DNA of 63,757 nucleotides from an uncultured Flavonifractor sp. GTDB lineage: Bacteria > Bacillota > Clostridia > Oscillospirales > Oscillospiraceae. The DNA lies in assembly GCA_944383135.1 (NCBI GenBank), contig CALWOL010000064.1, positions 1-63,757 of the forward strand, read 5' to 3'. Under the pieces are notes generated by a model, which was given only the letters and a program-made list of their open reading frames with translations, ran no database searches and had not been told where the DNA came from. The position numbers were made by a program, and so were the translations under genes. Below, piece after piece: positions 23,836 to 31,296 of this stretch (within the stretch, counting starts at the first letter, position 1; the number at the start of each line of letters is the position of its first letter).

Positions 23836-25376
23836 TGTGGAGCACCAACATTCCCCGGGAGGAGGCGGAGCGCTGCCTGCTCTGCCGGGAGGGACCGTGT
23901 ACGGCGGCCTGCCCCCATGGGCTGGACCCGGCGCGGCTGCTGCGCAGCGTGCGCTTTCAGAACCTCGCCGGGGCGGCGGGGCGTCTGCCGGAGCGGGATC
24001 TGTGCGCCGGCTGTCCCGCGCCCTGTGAGGAGGCCTGCCTTCGGCCGGACAGTCCTGTCCGGGTCCGCAGCCTGGCTGCCGCCCTCCATGGGGAAAAGAA
24101 GAATCTGGAGGAGCTGGGGGAGGAACCGGTGGATTTGTCCAGCACATTCTGCGGCGTCAGGCTGGAGAATCCCTTCCTGCTGTCCTCCTCGGTGGTGGCC
24201 AGCAGCTATGAGAAAATTGCCAGAGCCTTTGAAATGGGGTGGGCGGGGGCCTGCTTCAAGACCATCTGCGATTTTATTCCGCGGGAAGCCTCTCCCCGCT
24301 ATTCCGCCCTCTCCGGTGAGCACTGTTTTTATGGGTTCAAGAATATTGAACAGCTCTCCTGTGATTCCCTGGAAGAGGACTTGGATATCCTCCGCCGCCT
24401 GAAGCGGAGCTATCCCACCAAGGTGCTCATCGCCTCCATTATGGGACGGGACGAGGAGGAGTGGTGCAGACTGGCCCGGCTGGTGGAGGAAGCCGGAGCT
24501 GATCTTGTGGAGTGCAATTTCTCCTGCCCCAATATGGAGCAGGACGGCCTTGGGGTGGATGTGGGCCAGAGTCCGGAGGCGGTGGAGCGCTATACCGCCG
24601 CCGCACGCCGGGGCTGCTCCATCCCCCTGCTGGCCAAGCTCACCCCCAACGTGGGGGATATGCGGCCCATGGCCCGGGCGGCCCGCCGGGGCGGAGCCGA
24701 CGGCCTGGCCGCCATCAATACCGTCAAAAGCATTATGGGCATGAATCTGGATACCTACGCCACCAGCCCCTCGGTTCGGGGACTGTCCGGCGTGGGAGGC
24801 TATTCCGGCAAGGCGGTAAAGCCCATTGCCCTGCGGTTTATCTGGGAGCTGGCCTCCGATCCCCAGTGGCCCAGCCCGCCCATCAGCGGCATGGGAGGCA
24901 TCGAAACCTGGCGGGACGCGGTGGAGTTTTTGCTGCTGGGGGCGGACCATGTGCAGATTACCACTGCCGTCATGCAGTACGGCCTGCGCATCATCGACGA
25001 TTTGCTGGAGGGGCTTACCCTCTACCTGCGGGAGAAGGCCCTGCGCCGGGTGACTGACCTGAAGGGGCTGGGGGTGGAGAATGTCGCCGCTCTGGAGGAG
25101 CTGGAGCGGGAGAGCATCCTGCTGCGCCGGTTTGACCGGAGCCGCGGCGTGGGCTGCGGACGGTGTGTGCTCTCCTGTCGGGACGGAGGCCATGAGGCCC
25201 TGACCATGAGGAAGGGCGGACCGGTGATGGACCCCGCCGCCTGCGTAGGCTGTCACCTGTGCGTGCTGGTTTGTCCCGTCCATGCCATCAGCGGTTATGG
25301 ACGGCGGATCAACCCGGAGAACCTGGGCCGGAAGGACGGTCCCAAGGCCGTGCCACGAGAGGAGGAGACGTCTTGA
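23835..25376 (+). CDS. PreA-like flavo-iron-sulfur oxidoreductase with extra N-terminal 4Fe-4S domain
   Basis: A 513-residue protein. Residues 1-75 match the alpha-helical iron-sulfur domain of PreT, GltD and dihydropyrimidine dehydrogenase: C14, C17, C22, C26 and C57, C60, C64, C68. Residues about 92-420 are a dihydroorotate/dihydropyrimidine dehydrogenase FMN barrel (LENPFLLSSSVVASS, VECNFSCPN, LAKLTPNVGDM, ISGMGGIETWRDAVEFLLLGA). Residues about 437-490 form a C-terminal ferredoxin domain with GVGCGRCVLSC and CVGCHLCVLVCP. The FAD/NAD(P) domains that normally sit between the N-terminal clusters and the barrel are missing, and no PreT gene is nearby. Pyrimidine reduction is possible; the electron donor is unknown. 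ATG at 23835 with GGGAG upstream. Confidence 0.88.
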   Translation: MWSTNIPREEAERCLLCREGPCTAACPHGLDPARLLRSVRFQNLAGAAGRLPERDLCAGCPAPCEEACLRPDSPVRVRSLAAALHGEKKNLEELGEEPVDLSSTFCGVRLENPFLLSSSVVASSYEKIARAFEMGWAGACFKTICDFIPREASPRYSALSGEHCFYGFKNIEQLSCDSLEEDLDILRRLKRSYPTKVLIASIMGRDEEEWCRLARLVEEAGADLVECNFSCPNMEQDGLGVDVGQSPEAVERYTAAARRGCSIPLLAKLTPNVGDMRPMARAARRGGADGLAAINTVKSIMGMNLDTYATSPSVRGLSGVGGYSGKAVKPIALRFIWELASDPQWPSPPISGMGGIETWRDAVEFLLLGADHVQITTAVMQYGLRIIDDLLEGLTLYLREKALRRVTDLKGLGVENVAALEELERESILLRRFDRSRGVGCGRCVLSCRDGGHEALTMRKGGPVMDPAACVGCHLCVLVCPVHAISGYGRRINPENLGRKDGPKAVPREEETS

Positions 25377-25795
25377 AGGAGCTTTCCGTTGCGGCCACCA
25401 TTGAGAACATTGCCCCCGTTACCCGCTTTGTCAATGGTGAGCTGGAGCTGCTTCGCTGTCCGGAGCGGGCCCGGCGGCAGATTGACGTGGCCATCGACGA
25501 GCTGTTTGGAAATATCGCCCGGTATGCCTACCATCCCGATGTGGGTCCGGCCACGGTGCGGGTGGAGGTGACGGAAGAGCCCCTGGCGGTGGTCATCACC
25601 TTTATTGACTGTGGAATGCCGTATGACCCACTCTCCCGGGCCGAGCCGGATGTGCACGCACCTCTGGAGGAACGACAGGCCGGAGGCCTGGGGATTTTTC
25701 TGGTGAGACAGACCATGGACGATGTGACCTATGAATACAAAAACGGCCGGAACATCCTGAAAATCAAAAAGCATTTGGATGGGGGAGGAGTGTAG
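25373..25795 (+). CDS. RsbW-like serine kinase / anti-sigma ATPase
   Basis: A 140-residue GHKL-type ATPase. The TTG start overlaps the previous stop (TTGA) and GAGGAGGAG lies just before it. The N box is intact (DELFGNIARYAY), the G1 box reads DCGMPYDP, and the G2 box is GGLGIFLVRQ. Proteins of this type bind STAS antagonists and phosphorylate them on serine, or hold a sigma factor. Two STAS partners and one PP2C phosphatase lie downstream, but no sigma factor gene is in the window. Confidence 0.88.
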   Translation: MKELSVAATIENIAPVTRFVNGELELLRCPERARRQIDVAIDELFGNIARYAYHPDVGPATVRVEVTEEPLAVVITFIDCGMPYDPLSRAEPDVHAPLEERQAGGLGIFLVRQTMDDVTYEYKNGRNILKIKKHLDGGGV

Positions 25796-25796
25796 C

Positions 25797-26360
25797 GTGG
25801 GACTTCTTACCGACGCCATGGAATTTGCCGTCGCCGCCCACGGTGAGACGCGGCGGAAGGGGGACGGCGCTCCGGCAATTCTCCACGCCATGGAAGCCGC
25901 CGCCGTGGCCGCCTCCCTGACCGTTGATGAGGAAGTGCTGGCCGCCGCCGTCCTCCACGACACGGTGGAGGACGCGGGGGCGGAGCTGGAGGACATCCGG
26001 GCCCGCTTCGGCCCCCGGGTAGCCGGCCTGGTGGGGCTGGAGACCGAGGACAAGATGCGTCATCTGCCTCCGGACCAGAGCTGGAGAGCCCGCAAGGAGG
26101 CTGCCATCGCCAGCCTGAAAGAGGCGGCGGACGAGGGGGCCGCGATCGTGACCCTGGGCGATAAGCTGTCCAACCTGCGCGCCCTTTACCGGATGCGGGA
26201 GCAGAAGGGCGGCGCCATGTGGGAGGCCTTCCACCAGAGAGACCCGGAGCAGCACCACTGGTATTACCGAAGCATCGCCCAGATTCTGTCTCCCCTGGAG
26301 GACTCGGCGGCCTGGCGGGAATATGACTGGCTGATTTGCCAGGTTTTTGAGGAAAACTGA
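25797..26360 (+). CDS. Mesh1-like HD-domain hydrolase (small alarmone hydrolase)
   Basis: A 187-residue single-domain HD phosphohydrolase. The GTG start has GGAGGAG six bases upstream and begins two bases after the previous stop. Metal and catalytic residues fit the RelA/SpoT hydrolase pattern: H30 in ILHAMEA, H54-D55 and E58-D59 in LHDTVEDAG, and D122 in LGDKLSNLRA. The synthetase, TGS and ACT domains of long RelA are absent. In this family the activity is Mn2+-dependent removal of the 3'-diphosphate from (p)ppGpp; Mesh1 in animals also acts on NADPH. Its place in a partner-switching operon is unusual. Confidence 0.85.
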   Translation: MGLLTDAMEFAVAAHGETRRKGDGAPAILHAMEAAAVAASLTVDEEVLAAAVLHDTVEDAGAELEDIRARFGPRVAGLVGLETEDKMRHLPPDQSWRARKEAAIASLKEAADEGAAIVTLGDKLSNLRALYRMREQKGGAMWEAFHQRDPEQHHWYYRSIAQILSPLEDSAAWREYDWLICQVFEEN

Positions 26361-26422
26361 GATTGCCATGCGCCCTCACGGTCAAACGGTACGGAAGCGG
26401 CGCAAGTAAGGAGGAACCCAAT

Positions 26423-27595
26423 ATGAACGGGACCATGGAAAAGGATATTCTGAAACTTGCCCTTTCCGGGCACATTGACTCCACCAATGCCCCGGCCATG
26501 GAGGCTGAGGTGATGGAGGCCCGTGAAAAGCAGCCCCACAGCGGCTTGATTCTGGACCTGAAGGAGCTGACGTACATATCCAGCGCAGGACTGCGGGTGG
26601 TGCTGCGCCTGCGGAAGCTGGAGCCTGCCCTCAGGCTGATTAACGTCTCCGCCGAGGTGTATGAGATTCTGGAGATGACCGGTTTTACCGAGATGATGCC
26701 GGTGGAGAAGGCCTACCGGACCATTTCCATCGAGGGCTGTGAAGCCATTGGCCGGGGGGCCAACGGTACCGTCTACCGCATTGACAAGGATACGGTGGTA
26801 AAGGTGTACCGGAACGCCGACTGCCTGCCCGACGTGCAGCGGGAGCGGGAGCTGGCCCGGAAGGCCTTTGTACTGGGCATTCCCACCGCCATTCCCTATG
26901 ACGTGGTGCGGGTGGGGGAGAGCTACGGCTCGGTATTTGAGCTGCTCAACTCCCGCTCCTTCTCCAAGCTCATTGCCGCCGACCCGTCTGGGATGGACAC
27001 CTACGTGGACCTTTACGTGGATTTGATGAAGAAGATGCACACCACCCATGTCAAGCCCGGCGACATGCCGGAGATGAAGGGGGTGGCCCTGGATTGGGTG
27101 CGGTTCCTCCGGGACTACCTGCCCGCCGAACAGGCGGAGAAGCTGGTGGCCCTGGTGGAGGAAGTGCCTGAGCGGGACACCATGCTTCACGGGGACTACC
27201 ACACCAACAACATTGTTATGCAGAACAATGAGGTGCTCATCATTGACATGGATACCTTGTGCGTGGGCCATCCCATCTTTGAGCTGGCCTCCATGTACCT
27301 GGGCTTTGTGGCTTTTGGCGAGCTGGACCACAATGTGACGGTTCAGTTCCTGAAGATGCCCTATGAGACCGCCGTCCTCTTCTGGAAAAAGGCCCTGGCC
27401 AAATATCTGGGCACCCAGGACCCGGAAACCGTGCGGGCGGTGGAGGAGAAGGCCATGGTCATCGGCTATGCCCGGCTCATGCGCCGCACCATCCGCCGCA
27501 ACGGCTTTGACACGGAGGAGGGGCGTGCCAACATCCAGCTGTGCAAGAGCCGCCTGGCAGAGCTGCTGAGCCGGGTGGATACTCTGACCTTTTAA
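26423..27595 (+). CDS. STAS domain fused to an aminoglycoside-phosphotransferase-like kinase
   Basis: A 390-residue protein. The ATG at 26423 has AGGAGG eight bases upstream. Residues 5-96 are a STAS anti-anti-sigma domain, with the phosphorylatable serine region LTYISSAGLRVV at 49-60. Residues about 100-390 are an eukaryote-like/APH-fold kinase: glycine-rich IGRGANGTVYRI (109-120), lysine in VVKVY, catalytic HGDYHTNN (256-263) and metal motif IIDMDT. The family resembles the Fibrobacter paralog group TIGR02172, where the kinase part occurs alone or fused. The kinase substrate is unknown; a small molecule or the STAS/RsbW partner is possible. Confidence 0.85.
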   Translation: MNGTMEKDILKLALSGHIDSTNAPAMEAEVMEAREKQPHSGLILDLKELTYISSAGLRVVLRLRKLEPALRLINVSAEVYEILEMTGFTEMMPVEKAYRTISIEGCEAIGRGANGTVYRIDKDTVVKVYRNADCLPDVQRERELARKAFVLGIPTAIPYDVVRVGESYGSVFELLNSRSFSKLIAADPSGMDTYVDLYVDLMKKMHTTHVKPGDMPEMKGVALDWVRFLRDYLPAEQAEKLVALVEEVPERDTMLHGDYHTNNIVMQNNEVLIIDMDTLCVGHPIFELASMYLGFVAFGELDHNVTVQFLKMPYETAVLFWKKALAKYLGTQDPETVRAVEEKAMVIGYARLMRRTIRRNGFDTEEGRANIQLCKSRLAELLSRVDTLTF

Positions 27596-27628
27596 CCGCT
27601 GAAAGAATCAAACAGGAGGAATTATTGT

Positions 27629-27925
27629 ATGGAAATCGTAAAAGAGAGCAACGGAACCGCGCTGACCCTGAAGCTGGTGGGCCGGCTGGATACCGCCACC
27701 GCGCCGGAGCTGGAGAGTGAACTGAAGAATTGCCTGGACGGCGTTCAGACCCTGACCATGGATTTGAAGGAGCTGGAGTATATCTCCTCCGCCGGGCTGC
27801 GGATTCTGCTGAGCGCGCAGAAGGCCATGAACAAGCAGGGCGCCATGGTGGTGCGCAATGTAAGCCCGATTGTCATGGAAATTTTTGATATTACAGGCTT
27901 CAGTGATTTCTTGACCATCGAATGA
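27629..27925 (+). CDS. STAS anti-sigma factor antagonist (RsbV/SpoIIAA-like)
   Basis: A 98-residue single STAS domain. The conserved motif LKELEYISSAGLRILL carries the serine that RsbW-type kinases phosphorylate and PP2C phosphatases restore. It shares this stretch almost exactly with the STAS part of the preceding STAS-kinase, so the two probably arose by duplication. AGGAGG precedes the ATG. The ATGA overlap couples it to the formyltransferase gene. Confidence 0.93.
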   Translation: MEIVKESNGTALTLKLVGRLDTATAPELESELKNCLDGVQTLTMDLKELEYISSAGLRILLSAQKAMNKQGAMVVRNVSPIVMEIFDITGFSDFLTIE

Positions 27926-28722
27926 GTCTGAAAATCGCTTACCTAGGAATTGACCTGCTTCAGTGCGCCCTCTGTACCGCGCTGGAGGAAAACTGTCAGG
28001 TTCTGAAGGTTTTTACCTGCAGAACGGACAATGTGACCGAGTTCAATACCGGCATCCTGGAGACCGCCGGGAGGCACGGCATTCCCGTCGGCCTGGAGCC
28101 GGTAACCGAGGCGGACTTGACGTGGCTGGCGGAGCGGGGCTGCCAGCTGCTGCTGTGCGGCGGGTACTATCACCGCCTGCCCCTCACGGACGCCTTTCCC
28201 ATGGTGAATATCCACCCGGCGCCCCTGCCCCGGTTCCGGGGAGCCTGGCCCATGCCGGTCATGCTGCTGCGGGGGGAGCGCCGGGGCGGTGTGGTTCTTC
28301 ACAAAATGGAGGAGACCTTTGACACGGGCGATCTGCTGCTGGAGGAGTCCTTCCCGCTGGCTCCGGACGCCACCCTGGCGGACTATATGGCCCAGGTGGA
28401 GCGGCTGCTTCCCGATATGGTGCGGCTGCTGCTCCGGCAGCTGCCCGTCCTGCTGGCCAGCGCCAGGGCCCAGGGGGAGGGAACCTTCTGGCCCTGTCCC
28501 ACCCGGGTGGACTGGACCATCACGCCGGAGATGCCGGCGGCCAGAGCCGACGCCATCCTGCGGGCCTTTTACGGCTATGAGTGCATCTACCGGACGGAGG
28601 AGCGCTCCTTTGAGCTCATCGGCGGGCGGGTTTTCCAGCGGCCCGGCCCGGGGACAAGTTTTCCCGTGGACGGCGGCTGGATATGCGCCCCCCGGGTAAG
28701 GGAGCTGACGGACGATGGATAA
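27922..28722 (+). CDS. Formyltransferase-family protein
   Basis: A 266-residue protein with the fold of 10-formyltetrahydrofolate-dependent transferases. The catalytic Asn-His-Asp set is present: VNIHPAPLPRFRG gives N and H, and FDTGDLL gives the Asp. The C-terminal part (about 190-266) is shorter and unlike that of methionyl-tRNA formyltransferase; GYECIYRTEE and FELIGGRVF suggest a substrate-recognition beta domain. Similar enzymes formylate sugar nucleotides, peptides or small amines. The substrate is unknown. It overlaps both neighbours, so it belongs to the operon. Confidence 0.82.
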   Translation: MSLKIAYLGIDLLQCALCTALEENCQVLKVFTCRTDNVTEFNTGILETAGRHGIPVGLEPVTEADLTWLAERGCQLLLCGGYYHRLPLTDAFPMVNIHPAPLPRFRGAWPMPVMLLRGERRGGVVLHKMEETFDTGDLLLEESFPLAPDATLADYMAQVERLLPDMVRLLLRQLPVLLASARAQGEGTFWPCPTRVDWTITPEMPAARADAILRAFYGYECIYRTEERSFELIGGRVFQRPGPGTSFPVDGGWICAPRVRELTDDG

Positions 28723-29557
28723 GCTCCGGGAAGAGGTGGAGCGGCTGCGCAGGCAGGAGGGGCATGCCCTGTCCGCCCACGGGTTTCCGTCCATCTGGAT
28801 TTGGAAAGAGGCCCAGAACCTTGAGCTGCACCTGGGAGAGGAATACTTTACCGTTCGGGCAGGAAAGGCGGGAAAAAACGTCTGGTTTTTCCCCTGCGGC
28901 AGCGAAGCGGGAAAGCGTGCCTTTCTGGCGGAGCACGGGGAGGAGCCGGAGCTGAAGCTGCGCTACCTGCGGGGGGAGGACGCCGCCTGGCTGGAGGCGC
29001 GGTTCCCCGGCCAGTGGAATCTTCGCCGCCGTCCCGGTGACGACGAATATCTCTACCGGCGGGAGCGCCACGTTGCCATGGATGGCGGCCGGTTCCGTCA
29101 CCTCCGATGGCGGGTGCACAAAATTCAGCGGGAGCTCTCCCCTCAGGTACAGGTTCTGGATGGGAGCAATGCCGCCGACGCCCGGTATATCCTGGATGCC
29201 TGGGCCTCCAGCCATCCCGCCTGGAGCGGGGACGACCGGCAGGCGGCGCTGCGGGCCCTGGAGCAGCGGGAGACCTTGGGCCTGCATGGCGTCATTGTCT
29301 ACCTGGCGGGACGCCCCGCCGCCTTTATGCTGGGCTTTCCCCTGACAGAGGATACCTTTGACGCGGCGGTGGGCAAGTGCGCCGTGGATGTGCAGGGGCT
29401 GACCTACTTCGTGCTGCGGGAGCTGATGTGCTCTCTGCCGGAGCAATACCGGTGGTTTAACCTGGAAGAGGATTTGGGTCTGCCCGGCCTGCGGGACATG
29501 AAGGAGCACTTCCTGCCCGATGGCAGACATGAGATTTGGGAGGCACAGCGGCTATGA
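28715..29557 (+). CDS. DUF2156-type (LPG synthase C-terminal-like) acyltransferase-fold protein
   Basis: A 280-residue soluble protein with a double GNAT-like layout, matching DUF2156 and the catalytic domain of lysyl-phosphatidylglycerol synthase. Typical stretches are RREHVAMDGGRFRHLRWRV-like (near GRFRHLRWRVHK), GVIVYLAGRPAAFMLGFPL and FNLEEDLGLPGLRDMK. The family moves aminoacyl or acyl groups in some members. It overlaps the formyltransferase by 8 bp and the MATE gene by 4 bp. A two-step modification together with the formyltransferase is a guess from gene order. Confidence 0.8.
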   Translation: MDKLREEVERLRRQEGHALSAHGFPSIWIWKEAQNLELHLGEEYFTVRAGKAGKNVWFFPCGSEAGKRAFLAEHGEEPELKLRYLRGEDAAWLEARFPGQWNLRRRPGDDEYLYRRERHVAMDGGRFRHLRWRVHKIQRELSPQVQVLDGSNAADARYILDAWASSHPAWSGDDRQAALRALEQRETLGLHGVIVYLAGRPAAFMLGFPLTEDTFDAAVGKCAVDVQGLTYFVLRELMCSLPEQYRWFNLEEDLGLPGLRDMKEHFLPDGRHEIWEAQRL

Positions 29558-31287
29558 AGCAGGACATCTTTACCGGAAAAATGTTCCGCCGCCTGTTTGT
29601 GCCCTCCCTGTGGGCCTCCGTGGGTCTGGCCTTTTCCGACATGGCGGACGCCCTGGTGGTGGGTTGGCGGATGGGGGAGACCGGTCTGGCCGCCATCGGC
29701 ATGACTCTGCCCCTGTTTATGGTCATCAACCTCTTCATGCACGGCTTCGGCATCGGCGGCAGCGTCCGCTATGCCCAGCTGCTGGGGGCGGGGAAACGGG
29801 AGGAGGCGGTGGACAGCTTCCTCCGGGTACTCCAGCTGTCCCTGGGTGTGAGCTGTATCCTCGCCCTGGCGGTCAATTTGTTTCCCCACATAACCCTGGG
29901 CCTGCTGGGGGCCGGGGCGGCGGGAGAGGAGCTGTACCGCCAGACTGGGGCCTATGTGCGCCTGATTGCCCTGGGCGCGCCGGTATTCTTCCTCAACTAT
30001 ATCCTCAATTATTATCTGCGTGCCGACGGACAGCAGAAGCGGGCCAGCGCGGGCTTTCTGGCGGGCACGCTGGTGGACATCGGGCTGAATCTGGTGCTGG
30101 TGCTGCTCCTGGATCTGGGCACCGCCGGCGCGGCGCTGGCCACCGTGGCGGGCTCGGCGGCGGCGGCGGCAACCTACCTGCCCGGGCTGCTGGGCAGGCG
30201 GGGCTCCCTGTACCTGAAACGGGTTCGTCCCGCCTGGGGAGAGGCCCTCTCCTGTCTCCGCACCGGTCTTTCCTCCTCGGTACAGTATGTCTACCAGCTG
30301 ATTTTTCTGCTCATTGCCACCCGCACGCTGCTGAACTGCTTCGGACAGACCGGCGTGGCGGTCTTTGACATGGTGCAGAACGCCTCCTATCTCATCCTCT
30401 ATCTGTACGACGCCGCGGCCAAGGCCCTCCAGCCTCTGGCCGGCACCTTCCACGGGGAGAAGAACCGGGAGGCGGCGGCCCGTTCCCTGGGCCTGGGCCT
30501 GGGCTGGGGTCTGGGACTGGGAAGCGCGGCAGCCCTCCTGGTGGCCCTGTTTCCCCGGTGGGTGTGCGCCGCCTTCGGCCTGTCCGGGGCGGAGGCCCTG
30601 ACCATGGGCACGCTGGCCCTGCGGCTCTACTGCCTCTCCAGCCTTTTTGCCGGGGCGGGAATCCTGCTGGAGACCTATTTCCAATCGGTGGAGCGGGAGC
30701 GGGACGCCTTTGTCCTGGCCACGCTGCGGGGATGCGCCGTGCTCCTGCCGGTGACGCTGCTGCTGGCCGTGGCCTGGCCCCAAAGCCTGTGGTGGACCTT
30801 CCCCATAACGGAGGTGCTGTCCCTGGGCGCCTTCCTCCTCTGGCGGCGCATCCAGCCCGTGAGGGGGGAGCCCTTTCCGGCACAGCGGATTTTCCGCCGC
30901 CAGATTCGCAGCAGCACCGGAGAGCTGGGGAATCTCTCCGGAGAGGTGGAGGAATTCTGCGAAAGGTGGGGCGCCTCTCCCCGGCAGCGCTATCTGGTGG
31001 ATCTGACCATTGAGGAGGTCGGAGTGGTGATCATCTCCAAAGCCTTTTCCTCCCAGCCGGACGGCTACCTCCAGCTCACCCTCATCGCCTGTGAGGACGG
31101 CGGATTTCAGCTCCATGTGCGGGACAACGCCGCCGGCTTCGACCCCTTCTCCCTGGTGACGGGACGGGTGGGGGAGGAGGCGGAGTTTGATATGGACGCC
31201 ATGGGCATGCTGCTGGTAAAAAAACAGGCCAGGGACTTCTTTTACCGGCAGTATCAGGGGTTCAATACTTTGGTTATCAGCATTTGA
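29554..31287 (+). CDS. MATE transporter fused to a degenerate RsbW-like ATPase domain
   Basis: A 577-residue protein; the ATG overlaps the previous stop (ATGA). Residues 1 to about 440 form a MATE/NorM-type antiporter with 12 membrane segments (SDMADALVVGWRMGETGLAA, NYYLRADGQQKRA, VFDMVQNASYLILYL). Residues about 455-577 form a GHKL-like domain. Its N box is damaged: LTIEEVGVVIISKAF lacks the Mg-binding Asn. The G1 box reads DNAAGFDPF without the first Gly, and the G2 region is AMGMLLVKKQ. It should bind ATP poorly, and may serve as a docking site for STAS partners. Such a fusion would tie export to partner switching. Confidence 0.85.
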   Translation: MKQDIFTGKMFRRLFVPSLWASVGLAFSDMADALVVGWRMGETGLAAIGMTLPLFMVINLFMHGFGIGGSVRYAQLLGAGKREEAVDSFLRVLQLSLGVSCILALAVNLFPHITLGLLGAGAAGEELYRQTGAYVRLIALGAPVFFLNYILNYYLRADGQQKRASAGFLAGTLVDIGLNLVLVLLLDLGTAGAALATVAGSAAAAATYLPGLLGRRGSLYLKRVRPAWGEALSCLRTGLSSSVQYVYQLIFLLIATRTLLNCFGQTGVAVFDMVQNASYLILYLYDAAAKALQPLAGTFHGEKNREAAARSLGLGLGWGLGLGSAAALLVALFPRWVCAAFGLSGAEALTMGTLALRLYCLSSLFAGAGILLETYFQSVERERDAFVLATLRGCAVLLPVTLLLAVAWPQSLWWTFPITEVLSLGAFLLWRRIQPVRGEPFPAQRIFRRQIRSSTGELGNLSGEVEEFCERWGASPRQRYLVDLTIEEVGVVIISKAFSSQPDGYLQLTLIACEDGGFQLHVRDNAAGFDPFSLVTGRVGEEAEFDMDAMGMLLVKKQARDFFYRQYQGFNTLVISI

Positions 31288-31296
31288 GGTGGAGCT

